Source: JAAEPI01 sp965212145 | GTDB lineage: Bacteria > Bacteroidota > Bacteroidia > Cytophagales > Cyclobacteriaceae | Direction: 5' to 3' | DNA: 64,000 nt | Assembly (NCBI GenBank): GCA_965212145.1 | Contig: CBDBUY010000001.1 | Span: 1 to 64,000 of the forward strand | In this document: positions 7,993 to 16,621 of the stretch, piece by piece | How the letters are laid out: the number at the start of each line of letters is the position of its first letter | How positions within the stretch are numbered: position 1 is the stretch's first letter | Made by a program: the position numbers and the translations under genes | Notes under the pieces: model-generated | Told to the model about the DNA's origin: nothing | Seen by the model: only the letters and a program-made list of their open reading frames with translations | Databases searched by the model: none

Positions 7993-9188
7993 AAATAGGA
8001 ATCATCAAAGAGGGCAAAGTGCCCGTGGATCACCGAGCACCGCTCACGCCCTTACAGGCAAAAGAAGTCATGGATAAATTTCCGGGAGTCATCGTGGTGG
8101 TCCAAAGCAGCGATGTGCGGGTATTTGAAGATCATGAATATGCTGCAGCCGGTGTTCGGGTGGTGGACTCGCTGAAGGATTGTGAGGTGATTCTTGGGGT
8201 TAAAGAAGTGCCAATAGATATGCTCATTGAGGAGAAGACTTATTTCTTTTTTTCTCATACAATCAAAGAGCAGGAATACAATCGCGGGTTACTCCGGGCG
8301 ATTTTGGAGAAAAAAATTCAATTGGTGGATTACGAGCCTTTGACGAATGAAAATGGCAAACGGGTGATCGCCTTTGGAAGATGGGCTGGAATCGTTGGAG
8401 CGTACAACTCCCTTTGGACGTATGGAAAACGTTTCAATCTTTTCGACATCCGACGAGCGAATGAGTGCTACGACCTGGAAGATCTGAAAAAAGAATATGC
8501 CAAGATCAGGCTGCCGCAGGTCAAGATTGCGGTGACCGGTGGTGGTCGTGTGGCCAAGGGCGCCATGGAAGTGCTCCATGGAGTGGGTATTCGGAAAGTC
8601 ACTCCGGCAGCCTATTTGGAAGAGCGATTTGATGAGCCGGTTTTCACCCAATTGAACACTCGGGATTACAACAAACCCAAAGACGGAGGTGATTTCAACC
8701 GCGCAGAGTTTTACGCCAATCCGGAAAACTATGAGGGTGATTTCCTGAAATATGCCCACATGACTGATATTCTGATTGCCAGTGCCTACTGGGATCCTGC
8801 TGCCCCTGTTCTCTTCCATACCAAAGACGTCATGGACCCGCACTTTAGAATCAAGGTCATCGGGGACATCACTTGCGACATTGAAGGCTCCATTCCCTCC
8901 ACGAAGAAACCAAGCACCATCGATGATCCGATTTATGATTTCGACCCGAGCACGGGCAATCTGGATCAGGCGCTTTCAGATGAAGGAAACATTACAGTAA
9001 TGGCGGTGGACAACCTGCCATGCGAACTGCCACGAGATGCATCAGCCAGTTTCGGACGTGAAATGATCGATTTCGTGCTGCCCAATCTGATTGGGGAAGA
9101 TGATGGCATGATCAAACGAGCGACCATCACAAAAGGTGGGCAGCTGACGGAGGAATACGATTACCTGAAGGGGTATGTGGCTGACTAA
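7989..9188 (+). CDS. AlaDH/PNT-family dehydrogenase, saccharopine (lysine-forming) dehydrogenase-like
   Basis: The 399-residue protein opens with MKIGIIKEGKVPVDHRAPLTP, the alanine dehydrogenase/transhydrogenase N-terminal domain. It continues with FGRWAGIVGAYNSLWTYG and a nucleotide-binding region VKIAVTGGGRVAKGAMEVL. Late in the chain GDITCDIEGSIPST and STIDDPIYDFDP match the lysine-ketoglutarate reductase/saccharopine dehydrogenase group better than true alanine dehydrogenase. A role in lysine/saccharopine metabolism is therefore likely but not proven, and the exact substrate cannot be read from sequence. It is coupled by a four-base overlap to the iron transporter ATPase gene, which is functionally puzzling. 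It converges with the VOC gene, sharing four bases. Confidence 0.82.
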   Translation: MKIGIIKEGKVPVDHRAPLTPLQAKEVMDKFPGVIVVVQSSDVRVFEDHEYAAAGVRVVDSLKDCEVILGVKEVPIDMLIEEKTYFFFSHTIKEQEYNRGLLRAILEKKIQLVDYEPLTNENGKRVIAFGRWAGIVGAYNSLWTYGKRFNLFDIRRANECYDLEDLKKEYAKIRLPQVKIAVTGGGRVAKGAMEVLHGVGIRKVTPAAYLEERFDEPVFTQLNTRDYNKPKDGGDFNRAEFYANPENYEGDFLKYAHMTDILIASAYWDPAAPVLFHTKDVMDPHFRIKVIGDITCDIEGSIPSTKKPSTIDDPIYDFDPSTGNLDQALSDEGNITVMAVDNLPCELPRDASASFGREMIDFVLPNLIGEDDGMIKRATITKGGQLTEEYDYLKGYVAD

Positions 9189-9946
9189 CAATCCTCATAA
9201 AAATGGATCCGATTACCGCTAGGATCGAATAACCCAAATTCATTCGTTCCCCATGGGGTGTTCCATTTAAGCGCGTCTTGTTTGACCAAACCCTTTTCCA
9301 AATATTCTTGAAATAGCGGCTCGATGTTCCTAACCTCAATCCGAAGGTCGGATGCCCACATGCCCTTTGGGAACTGATGCTGCAGGTGCAGATAAACCCC
9401 ACCCCTACCCAATCCGGCATAATTCAATGGTTCATCACCAGAATCAAACGTTTTTTTGAAACCTAATTTATCCTCATACCAAGCCACATCCCTTTTTACA
9501 TCCTGCGAAGCAAACACCGGGTTCATATGAAGAAATTCTGTCTGCGACTTCACGAGGGGATCGCCTACATCAACCGATTCCTGACCGAAAGCCAACGTGT
9601 AGCCGTCTGGATCTTCTAGGATAAATTCATTGTTGCCGTATAGCTCCTGAAAGGTCAGCTCCTGCGTGAATTTCGCTCCCGTCTCTTTGAATTCCTCGTA
9701 GAGTGATTTAGCATCCCGAACCCAGAAATACATGTCCCATATTTTCTCCTTCGGCTTGATCAACGAATGATCATCCTGCTGGGAAAGCATGACTACCATC
9801 CCGTCCCGATCTGGCATGGCAAAGCCTGGAGGGTCTCCCCAAAGCTGTGGTTGTTGAAAACCGAGAACCTCCACGTAAAACTTGACTGATTCTAGCAGAT
9901 CCTTTACATAAAATACCGGGGCTGACCCGTAGAGTTGGCGCTTCAT
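9185..9946 (-). CDS. Two-domain VOC (glyoxalase/bleomycin-resistance) protein
   Basis: The 253 residues split into two vicinal-oxygen-chelate modules. The first (about 5-125) runs from APVFYVKDLLESVKFYVEVLGF to EDPDGYTLAFGQ. The second (about 137-253) runs from NPVFASQDVKRDVAWYEDKLGF to FDPSGNRIHFYE. Each half shows the alternating beta/alpha pattern and a C-terminal metal-site-like DPdG/DPSGN segment. VOC proteins include glyoxalases, dioxygenases and antibiotic-sequestering proteins, and the sequence alone does not choose between them. It is divergent from the peptidase gene at 9986 with only 39 bases between starts, so the two promoters must overlap. Confidence 0.85.
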   Translation of the reverse strand: MKRQLYGSAPVFYVKDLLESVKFYVEVLGFQQPQLWGDPPGFAMPDRDGMVVMLSQQDDHSLIKPKEKIWDMYFWVRDAKSLYEEFKETGAKFTQELTFQELYGNNEFILEDPDGYTLAFGQESVDVGDPLVKSQTEFLHMNPVFASQDVKRDVAWYEDKLGFKKTFDSGDEPLNYAGLGRGGVYLHLQHQFPKGMWASDLRIEVRNIEPLFQEYLEKGLVKQDALKWNTPWGTNEFGLFDPSGNRIHFYEDC

Positions 9947-9985
9947 GTTGGTTTGGGTTAATTTGGAATCTCAATAGAAAGCTAA

Positions 9986-11350
9986 ATGAAAAATCTCCTT
10001 TTCCTCGTCTCGATTCTACCAACGGTCATTTTCGGACAAAACCACGAAGAAAATATTAAGAAACTCTACGACGAAGCAATGAGCAATGGTCATGTTCATC
10101 AAAATCTGAGAGTACTATGCAAGGAAATCGGAAATCGATTATCAGGTTCTCCGGAAGCTGCGGCAGCTGTGGAATACACTCGCCAACTCATGGAATCGTA
10201 CGATTTTGACACTGTCTATCTGCAGCCGGTCATGGTGCCGCACTGGGTGCGTGGAGGAAAGGATATCGTTCGCATCACCAACTCCAACAAAGTAGGTACT
10301 AAAGAACTGAACAGTTTGGCGCTGGGCAATGCCATTGGCACTGGTCCCGGTGGAATGACAGGCGAAATCGTGGAAGTAGCCAGCATCGAGGAAGTAGACA
10401 AACTCGGTAAAAAACTGGAAGGAAAAATCGTGTTCTACAATGGCAAAATGGATCCCACAGTCATCAACAATTTCAGTGCGTACGGAAGCGCCGTGGTACA
10501 GCGAGCCTACGGGGCATCTGAAGCAGGTAAACATGGAGCCAAAGCCGTAATTATCCGATCAGTGACCAACCGAAAGGACGACATTCCTCACACAGGCTCA
10601 CTTCGCTACAAACCGCTGATGCCTCGAATTCCTGCCTTCGCGATCAGCACCAATGACGCGGATTTGCTTAGTGATCTTTTGAAAGAGCAAGCAGACCTGA
10701 ACGTTTATGTGGAATCACACGGCAAGCAACTAGAAGACAAGCTCTCTTACAACGTGATCGGGGAAATTAAGGGCTCGGAATTTCCCGATGAAATCATTTC
10801 GGTGGGAGGCCACCTGGATAGCTGGGATGTAGGAGAAGGAGCGCACGACGATGGAAGCGGCTGCATGCAGGCCATTGAGGCATTGCGTCTCTATAAGGCA
10901 TTGGACTGGAAACCCAAACGAACGATCAGAGCGGTAATGTGGATGAACGAGGAAAACGGGTTGCGGGGTGGCCAGGAATATGCCAGAGTGGCGAAAGAAA
11001 AAGACGAAAAGCACATTGCAGCGATTGAATCAGATGCGGGAGGATTCCGGCCACTGGGGTTTTCCTCCTCGGGAGACGAAAGTCAGAGAGATAAACTTAA
11101 ATCCTGGAGAGATTATTTCACAAAGTACGGAGTTTGGAATTTTGACCAGCAAGGTGGTGGAGCCGACATTGGGCCGCTCCGTGATCTGGGCACTTTATTG
11201 ATTGGCCTGAGACCCAATACGCAGCGCTACTTCATTTATCACCACACACCGGCAGATGTGTTCGAGGCTGTAGACCAACGAGAACTAGAATTGGGTGCGG
11301 CCTCCATGGCCGCCTTGATGTACTTGATTGAGCAAGAGGGACTGGATTAA
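9986..11350 (+). CDS. Secreted M28-family metallopeptidase (carboxypeptidase Q-like)
   Basis: A 454-residue protein with a signal peptide ending near IFGQN. The catalytic domain shows the M28 di-zinc signatures: GGHLDSWDVGEGAHDDGSGC starting near residue 274 (first His and bridging Asp), MNEENGLRGG (Glu general base and Glu ligand), ESDAGG (Asp ligand) and YHHTPADV (last His). An inserted PA-like segment lies before the catalytic part (around EGKIVFYNG). The closest familiar relatives are plasma glutamate carboxypeptidase/carboxypeptidase Q proteins, which cleave dipeptides or C-terminal residues. It probably works in the periplasm or outside the cell on peptides. Its last four bases overlap the end of the convergent 43-residue membrane protein gene. 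Confidence 0.92.
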   Translation: MKNLLFLVSILPTVIFGQNHEENIKKLYDEAMSNGHVHQNLRVLCKEIGNRLSGSPEAAAAVEYTRQLMESYDFDTVYLQPVMVPHWVRGGKDIVRITNSNKVGTKELNSLALGNAIGTGPGGMTGEIVEVASIEEVDKLGKKLEGKIVFYNGKMDPTVINNFSAYGSAVVQRAYGASEAGKHGAKAVIIRSVTNRKDDIPHTGSLRYKPLMPRIPAFAISTNDADLLSDLLKEQADLNVYVESHGKQLEDKLSYNVIGEIKGSEFPDEIISVGGHLDSWDVGEGAHDDGSGCMQAIEALRLYKALDWKPKRTIRAVMWMNEENGLRGGQEYARVAKEKDEKHIAAIESDAGGFRPLGFSSSGDESQRDKLKSWRDYFTKYGVWNFDQQGGGADIGPLRDLGTLLIGLRPNTQRYFIYHHTPADVFEAVDQRELELGAASMAALMYLIEQEGLD

Positions 11351-11478
11351 TTATCCCGATCCTCAAAATCTTCGTTTTCCTTTTCCTTGGCTCTTTTCAG
11401 TATCGCGAAAATCAACCGCACGAAGAAAAGAATGAGCAGTGCATAAAGGACTCCACCTATAACTAACCAGGTGGTCAT
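11347..11478 (-). CDS. 43-residue single-pass membrane protein
   Basis: This short frame reads MTTWLVIGGVLYALLILFF and continues as one long hydrophobic helix to about residue 27, followed by a charged tail (KRAKEKENEDFEDRDN). It starts within the stop codon of the YbjQ-like gene (ATGA overlap at 11475-11478), which is good evidence that it is translated by coupling. It converges on the M28 peptidase with a four-base overlap. The topology suggests an inner-membrane anchor with a short acidic cytoplasmic tail. I do not recognise the family. A small protein partner of the YbjQ-like protein is a plausible guess, nothing more. Confidence 0.65.
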   Translation of the reverse strand: MTTWLVIGGVLYALLILFFVRLIFAILKRAKEKENEDFEDRDN

Positions 11479-11789
11479 TTCAGCTTCACAGCAGTGCCGT
11501 AAGCCAAAATCTCAGCAGCTCCCTGCACGACCATGGCGGTTGTCAGTCGCATCCCTAAAATCGCATCGGCTCCCATGGCCGTAGCGTCCTGCACCATGCG
11601 CTGCATAGCCTGTTCCCGGGATTGTGCCTGAAGTTGGGTGTACTCGTCAATTTCTCCGCCGACTAGGTTCTTTAACCCGGCGAAGATGTCTCGCCCCACG
11701 TTTCGAGCTCTGACGGTACTTCCGCGAGCAACGCCTAAAATTTCTGAAACTTCTTTTCCGGGGACGGTTTGAGTCGTGGTGATAATCAT
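11475..11789 (-). CDS. YbjQ/UPF0145 family (heavy-metal-binding domain) protein
   Basis: Starting at the internal ATG at 11789 gives 104 residues beginning MIITTTQTVPGKEVSEILGVARGSTVRARN, the characteristic YbjQ/UPF0145 start. The family core follows, with the helix LQAQSREQAMQRMVQDATAMGADAILGMRL and the strand GAAEILAYGTAVKL. Members are small cytoplasmic proteins forming oligomers. A heavy-metal-binding label is often attached, but the function is not settled. The longer frame to 11813 adds MKEPNTTN, which does not fit the family. The stop overlaps the start of the small membrane protein downstream. Confidence 0.9.
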   Translation of the reverse strand: MIITTTQTVPGKEVSEILGVARGSTVRARNVGRDIFAGLKNLVGGEIDEYTQLQAQSREQAMQRMVQDATAMGADAILGMRLTTAMVVQGAAEILAYGTAVKLK

Positions 11790-11890
11790 ATTGGTAGTGT
11801 TTGGTTCTTTCAACGCAACAACCTCTTATCAGGTTATCGAACCAAGGAATGCATGGCATTCATTAACTTAGAATTTGCAATAATGACCCT

Positions 11891-14077
11891 ATGAAGAAAC
11901 TACTTTTTTTACTCCCCATTCTATTTGTTGCTTGCCAACCCGAAACCCTCACGGATAACGAGCGCTGGGCAGCACAGGCACAAAAAGTGGAAATCATCCG
12001 GGACGATTTTGGAGTTCCCCACATTTATGGAAAAACAGATGCTGATGCCGTTTTCGGGCTGATGTACGCACAATGTGAGGACGACTTCAAACGCGTGGAA
12101 CGAAACTACATTTGGGCGATCGGTCGCTTGGCAGAAGTGGAAGGTGAAGAACAAATCTGGAGCGATCTACGAGCACGAATGTTCATGACCAAAGACGAAG
12201 CGATTGCGATGTACGAAACAGTCCCGGACTGGCTGAAAAAACTTTGTCAGGCCTGGGCCGATGGAATCAATTACTACCTCTACACCCACCCAGAAGTGAA
12301 GCCTGCATTATTGACCCAGTTCGAGCCTTGGATGACCATGTACTTTACCGAAGGTTCCATCGGAGGCGATATTGAGCGAGTGAGAACGAGTGGAATCAAA
12401 GATTTTTATGAAAGCAATGGGGAAGTCGAGCCCATGGCTAGTGCAAATAATCCTTTGCAATTAATCAATGAATCGGATTGGATGGAAGAGCCAAAAGGCT
12501 CCAATGGATTTGCTATTTCTGGTGACCTGACAGAATCCGGGAAAGCCATGCTGCTCATCAACCCACACACGACTTTCTACTTCAGAGGGGAATACCACGC
12601 CGTGAGTGAAGAAGGCTTGAATGCCTATGGTGCCATCACCTGGGGACAGTTTTTCATCTACCAGGGATTCAATGAAAACACCGGCTGGATGCACACCAGC
12701 ACGTACACCGACGTGATCGATGAATTTGTGGAGACAATCGAGGATCGTGGCGATGGAAAAAAGTACAAGTACGGCGATGAATGGCGGGATGTTGAGGAGA
12801 AGTCCGTCACGATTAAATACAAGGAAGGCGACAAAATGAACTTCAAAACTTTCCCTGTTTATCGCACACATCACGGCCCTATCACGCAAAAAAACGACAC
12901 CGCATGGATTGCTACTTCCCTGATGTGGGAACCCGTAAAGGCCTTGGAGCAATCATTCACCCGCACGAAAAAGAAAAACTACTCGGAGTTCAGGGAGATG
13001 ATGGACATCCGGACGAACTCCTCCAACAACACCGTTTTCGCAGATTCAGAAGGAAACATCGCCTACTTCCATGGCAATTTTGTTCCCAAGCGCGATACCA
13101 CCTTCGATTACACCTTGCCAGTGGACGGCAGCAATCCCGCCACCGATTGGAATGGGCTGCACGAGGTGGACGAGTGCATTAAGCTCCTCAACCCCGGCAA
13201 TGGCTGGATTCAAAACTGTAACTCCACGCCTTTCACCGCAGCGGCAGAATTCAGTCCCAAAAAAGAAGATTACCCCACTTACATGGCCCGGATACCGGAG
13301 AATTTCAGAGGTGTCAACGCAATCCGTTTGCTTTCCGAAGCTTCTGACCTGAACCTCGATCGGTTGATTGATCTGGCTTACGATCCTTATCTGACGGCAT
13401 TTGAGAAAGTCCTCCCCGGTTTGGTTGAGGCTTATGATAATCAAGCCGGCAATTATCCAAACCTTGCGGAACCTATCGAGGTGATGCGAAACTGGGATTT
13501 GACCACTTCACAGGAATCTGTGGCCATGTCACTGGCGCATTACTATGGGATGGAGTTGTACCGAAATGTCCCAATCCCCGACTCCCTTAGCGGCATGGAT
13601 CGCTTTCATTATTTCGGAACAGGTTTGGGTGAAGACGAACGTTTACATCAATTCGTCAATGCGGTAGAAAAAATCGATTGGGACTTTGGTCGTTGGGATA
13701 CACCCTGGGGTGAAATCTGCAGGTTTCAGCGACTAGATGGAGGCATTGATGTCACTTTTGATGACGATGCTCTCAGCATTCCTGTCGGACTGACCACAGC
13801 CAGATGGGGAGCCCTGGCCGCTTATGGCATGCGTGGGGATCACGATACAAAAAAATACTACGGCACTAGAGGTAACAGCTTTGTGGCGGTCGTGGAATTT
13901 GGGGATAAACTAAAAGCAAAGACCATACTGGCGGGTGGTCAGAGTGGATATCCCGATTCTCCCCACTTTGATGATCAGGCCCAGATGTATGCCGATGGAC
14001 AATTTAAAGACGTGGCTTTCTATCGTGAGGACGTGGAAGCCCGAGCTAAACGAACGTACAAACCCGGAGAAAAATGA
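11891..14077 (+). CDS. Penicillin acylase family lipoprotein (N-terminal nucleophile hydrolase)
   Basis: A 728-residue protein with a lipoprotein signal (MKKLLFLLPILFVAC). The alpha part begins with VEIIRDDFGVPHIYGKTDADAVFGLMYAQCEDDF, diagnostic of penicillin/acyl-homoserine-lactone acylases. The self-cleavage site is GSNGFAISG: Ser204 would become the new N-terminal nucleophile of the beta subunit. The beta part includes LLINPHTTFYFRGEYH, ITWGQFFIYQGFNE and GNSFVAVVEFG near the end. Such enzymes hydrolyse amide bonds of acylated compounds; members act on beta-lactams, quorum-sensing lactones or lipopeptides, and substrate cannot be assigned here. Being a lipoprotein, it probably sits in the periplasm or on the outer membrane. 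Its stop overlaps the next gene by four bases. Confidence 0.92.
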   Translation: MKKLLFLLPILFVACQPETLTDNERWAAQAQKVEIIRDDFGVPHIYGKTDADAVFGLMYAQCEDDFKRVERNYIWAIGRLAEVEGEEQIWSDLRARMFMTKDEAIAMYETVPDWLKKLCQAWADGINYYLYTHPEVKPALLTQFEPWMTMYFTEGSIGGDIERVRTSGIKDFYESNGEVEPMASANNPLQLINESDWMEEPKGSNGFAISGDLTESGKAMLLINPHTTFYFRGEYHAVSEEGLNAYGAITWGQFFIYQGFNENTGWMHTSTYTDVIDEFVETIEDRGDGKKYKYGDEWRDVEEKSVTIKYKEGDKMNFKTFPVYRTHHGPITQKNDTAWIATSLMWEPVKALEQSFTRTKKKNYSEFREMMDIRTNSSNNTVFADSEGNIAYFHGNFVPKRDTTFDYTLPVDGSNPATDWNGLHEVDECIKLLNPGNGWIQNCNSTPFTAAAEFSPKKEDYPTYMARIPENFRGVNAIRLLSEASDLNLDRLIDLAYDPYLTAFEKVLPGLVEAYDNQAGNYPNLAEPIEVMRNWDLTTSQESVAMSLAHYYGMELYRNVPIPDSLSGMDRFHYFGTGLGEDERLHQFVNAVEKIDWDFGRWDTPWGEICRFQRLDGGIDVTFDDDALSIPVGLTTARWGALAAYGMRGDHDTKKYYGTRGNSFVAVVEFGDKLKAKTILAGGQSGYPDSPHFDDQAQMYADGQFKDVAFYREDVEARAKRTYKPGEK

Positions 14078-14787
14078 AAAAATTATTAACACTATCACTT
14101 TCTCTTTTGGGACTGCAGGTTGCAGCTCAGGGAAACCTCATAGGTGCCTGGTCCTGGACGGAAACAACGGCATCTGGCCAAAAATTGAAAGGCGTTGTAA
14201 TCTTTACCGACATGTATCAGTCGGCGGCCTGGTATGATGCCGAGACCGGTGCATTCGACGGAACGAACGGAGGCAGTTACACCATGGAGGGCACCACGAT
14301 GAAGGAAGTTGTTGAGTTTGATTCCAGAACTCCAGAGCGGGTCGGTGAAGAAGTTTCTTTCGAAATCGAATGGGACGGACCAGATCGTCTGCGCATCGTG
14401 GGCTCTGAGAATTGGTCCACCCGGTTGGATTCAGGCGAGCCTGGAGCGCTGGCAGGAGCGTGGCTGATGTCTGGCAGAAAACGAGATGGAGAAATCCAGC
14501 AACGGGACATTGATCGCCCCAGAAAAACCATGAAAATCCTATCTGGCACCAGATTCCAGTGGATCGCATACAACACAGAAACCAAACAATTCATGGGAAC
14601 GGGTGGTGGAACCTACACCACGGTAGATGGAAAATACACGGAAAATATTGAGTTCTTCTCGCGAGATGATTCCAGAGTGGGTGCCTCCCTCCCATTCAAC
14701 TATGAGCTAGTGGATGGCAATTGGCACCATTCAGGCAAAAGCAGCAAAGGGGATCCACTCTACGAAATCTGGAGTCAGCGGCCATGA
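14074..14787 (+). CDS. Secreted protein with two lipocalin-like repeats
   Basis: The 237-residue protein has a signal peptide (cleavage near VAAQG) and two internal repeats. Repeat one runs from LIGAWSW through GGSYTMEG to SFEIEW; repeat two from LAGAWLM through RFQWIAYN, GTGGGTYT and ENIEFF to LPFNYEL. Each resembles a small lipocalin-like barrel with a conserved G-x-W start. The protein at 22671 has the same two-repeat design, so the two are paralogues. It overlaps the acylase gene upstream and the hutG gene downstream by four bases each, implying one transcript. Ligand and function are unknown. Confidence 0.75.
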   Translation: MKKLLTLSLSLLGLQVAAQGNLIGAWSWTETTASGQKLKGVVIFTDMYQSAAWYDAETGAFDGTNGGSYTMEGTTMKEVVEFDSRTPERVGEEVSFEIEWDGPDRLRIVGSENWSTRLDSGEPGALAGAWLMSGRKRDGEIQQRDIDRPRKTMKILSGTRFQWIAYNTETKQFMGTGGGTYTTVDGKYTENIEFFSRDDSRVGASLPFNYELVDGNWHHSGKSSKGDPLYEIWSQRP

Positions 14788-15743
14788 GCCACGAGGCTCC
14801 CGATATGGCCATTTGGTCTGGACGAGCAAAGGGCGGCCCGGACGAAACGCTGATTCACCACCTAATTCAGCCATTGCATCTGGATGAACTACCAGAGGCC
14901 AAACCAAAATCGATTGCCTTCCTGGGCTTTTGCTCGGATGAGGGTGTGCGAAGAAACCTGGGACGACCCGGGGCAATTGATGGCCCAAATGCCATCCGAA
15001 TGGCACTTTGTAACCTGGCGGTTCACTGGCAGGAGGACAGCATCAACTTATTCGATGCGGGGAATGTTCTTTGCCTCAATCACGATCTGGAGACTGCACA
15101 AAAGATCTTGAAGGAGAAAGTCGAGCAACTCCATGCCAAAGGCTATTTTCCTCTGCTGCTGGGTGGAGGACATGAAATTTCCTATCCGCACTTTTCTGGA
15201 ATGAACGATGAGTCCAACACTGTTGGAATGATCAACCTCGATGCGCATTTTGATTTACGCGGGTATGAAAAAGGTGCACATTCTGGGAGTTGGGTCAGAC
15301 AGCTCATGGATGACCAGGACAAAAGAGGTAAAACGTTTCAATATCTCCCCATCGGGATCAATCCGGCTGTTAACAACCGACAAATGTTTGGAGTGATGCA
15401 GACTGCCGGACAGGATGTGATTTTGTTAGAGGAATTAAAAAATGGGCTAACCCCTGAAATCGAATCGCGCATTAAGGCGTTCTTGGACAGATGTGATAAA
15501 ATCTGTTTGACACTGGATTTGGACGTCATTTCAGGGGGTCATGCTCCAGGGGTCAGCGCACCAGCTCCTTTTGGGTTGTCGCCAGAATTGACGTGGGATT
15601 TGATCAAGCTGATTTTAAAATCCGAAAAAGTCCAATCCATGGATATCGCTGAACTCAACCCGGAATTCGACGATGGAAGAACGTCAAAGCTGGCCGCTCA
15701 GATAATCTGGAGAGTTCTCAACTTGCTAACCTCAAACTCCTAA
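14784..15743 (+). CDS. hutG: Arginase-family hydrolase, probably formimidoylglutamase
   Basis: I use the ATG at 14784 (ATGA overlap with the upstream stop), giving 319 residues, rather than the longer frame from 14721. Arginase-superfamily manganese ligands are present in order: GGGHEISYPH, NLDAHFDLR and the late LTLDLDVISGGHAPG. Formimidoylglutamase hydrolyses N-formimidoyl-L-glutamate to glutamate and formamide in histidine breakdown. The assignment to HutG over other ureohydrolases rests on overall resemblance, for example the GFCSDEGVRRNLGRPGAIDGP start typical of Bacteroidota HutG proteins. No other hut gene is in the window. Confidence 0.85.
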   Translation: MSHEAPDMAIWSGRAKGGPDETLIHHLIQPLHLDELPEAKPKSIAFLGFCSDEGVRRNLGRPGAIDGPNAIRMALCNLAVHWQEDSINLFDAGNVLCLNHDLETAQKILKEKVEQLHAKGYFPLLLGGGHEISYPHFSGMNDESNTVGMINLDAHFDLRGYEKGAHSGSWVRQLMDDQDKRGKTFQYLPIGINPAVNNRQMFGVMQTAGQDVILLEELKNGLTPEIESRIKAFLDRCDKICLTLDLDVISGGHAPGVSAPAPFGLSPELTWDLIKLILKSEKVQSMDIAELNPEFDDGRTSKLAAQIIWRVLNLLTSNS

Positions 15744-15746
15744 ACA

Positions 15747-16130
15747 TTAAACGGGCTTTCGGGCCGTAACCTCAATCTCTATCAACATTTTCGGATCTAT
15801 CAGCGCCTTCACCTCCACCATGGAGGTCGCCGGCTTAATGTCCCCGAAATACTCCCCGTGCGCACGGCCATACTCCTCCCATTGAGAAATATCCGTAACG
15901 AACATCCTCGTTCGCACAACCTCCTCCAATGAAAAGCCAGCCTGCTCCAAAGTTTCTGCAATAATCTCCAGACAGACCTTGGCTTGTTCGTAAGCCGTTT
16001 CTCCAAGGACCTGCCCATCCCGGACAGGTGCCGTTCCGGAAATTTCCAACGTATCACCTATTCGTACCGCCCGACTGTACCCCACTACGTCTTCCCAAGG
16101 AGCACCTGAGGATATATTTTGTCTGTTCAT
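15747..16130 (-). CDS. RidA family (YjgF/UK114) protein
   Basis: The 127-residue protein matches the RidA fold: YSRAVRIGDTLEISGTAPV at the start, a middle LEIIAETLEQAGFSLEEVVRTRMFVTD and a C-terminal IEIEVTARKP. The arginine of VVRTRMFV and the glutamate of IEIEV are at the positions of the ligand-binding residues in the family. RidA hydrolyses reactive enamine/imine intermediates made by PLP enzymes. It is a trimer in the cytoplasm. This member is somewhat divergent from canonical RidA, so a different small-molecule specificity is possible. It converges on hutG with three bases between the stops. Confidence 0.9.
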   Translation of the reverse strand: MNRQNISSGAPWEDVVGYSRAVRIGDTLEISGTAPVRDGQVLGETAYEQAKVCLEIIAETLEQAGFSLEEVVRTRMFVTDISQWEEYGRAHGEYFGDIKPATSMVEVKALIDPKMLIEIEVTARKPV

Positions 16131-16157
16131 AGATTAAAAATACCTCTTCATTTTTTC

Positions 16158-16266
16158 ATCTGGTCGTTCTGAACTTGTTTCAGAATCCAAGTAAGGTTGG
16201 GGCCAGAGTCAGAATATATCCAAGAGACTTCTCGTCGCTGCGCTTCCCTCGAAGTGACGTACTAAG
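16158..16266. repeat. Intergenic palindromic repeat element (REP-like)
   Basis: This gap between ridA and the alkyltransferase-like gene holds two hairpin-prone blocks. Block one, around 16168-16182, is CTGAACTTGTTTCAG, an imperfect palindrome. Block two, around 16232-16260, has CGTC and CTTC pairing with GAAG and GACG around a short CCTC loop. The same word pair, 'CTGAACTTGTTTCAG...CTCGAAGTGACG', is familiar to me from dispersed intergenic repeats in Bacteroidota genomes. No second copy is present in this window, so the repeat status rests on recall plus the internal palindromes. Confidence 0.5.
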
Positions 16267-16279
16267 TAGATTAGCATCA

Positions 16280-16612
16280 ATGTTCGACCGTACCAACTTC
16301 TTCCAGGACGTACACGAAGTAGCCAAACTCATCCCGCTTGGGAGAGTGACTTCCTATGGTGCTATCGCTAAGTATCTGGGAACGGGTCGAAGCGCCAGAA
16401 TGGTCGGCTGGGCCATGAATGCCGCACATCTTGATGATACTATTCCGGCACACCGGGTGGTGAATCGGGTGGGATTGCTCACCGGTAAGGCGCACTTCAC
16501 GCCACCCTCAGCAATGCAGGAACGACTGGAAGCCGAAGGGGTAAAGGTGGTGAAAGATCAGATTCAGGATTTTGACAAGCACTTTTGGGATCCGATGGAG
16601 GAACTCGGCTAA
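16280..16612 (+). CDS. Alkyltransferase-like (ATL) DNA-binding protein
   Basis: Starting at the ATG at 16280 gives 110 residues; the upstream extension to 16175 reads through the repeat element and does not resemble the family. The protein matches the C-terminal DNA-binding domain of O6-alkylguanine-DNA alkyltransferase: VAKLIPLGRVTSYGAIAKYLG, ARMVGWAMNA and IPAHRVVNRVG. In true MGMT the active site is PCHR; here residue 57 is alanine (PAHR), so it cannot accept the alkyl group. This is the hallmark of ATL proteins, which bind O6-alkylguanine and hand the lesion to nucleotide excision repair. It precedes the sulfotransferase gene by nine bases. Confidence 0.9.
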   Translation: MFDRTNFFQDVHEVAKLIPLGRVTSYGAIAKYLGTGRSARMVGWAMNAAHLDDTIPAHRVVNRVGLLTGKAHFTPPSAMQERLEAEGVKVVKDQIQDFDKHFWDPMEELG

Positions 16613-16621
16613 TTTCAACCC

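Noticed and set aside
8289..8843. 184-codon leftward frame within the saccharopine-dehydrogenase-like gene
   Set aside because: It is a shadow of a well-supported enzyme gene and resembles no family.
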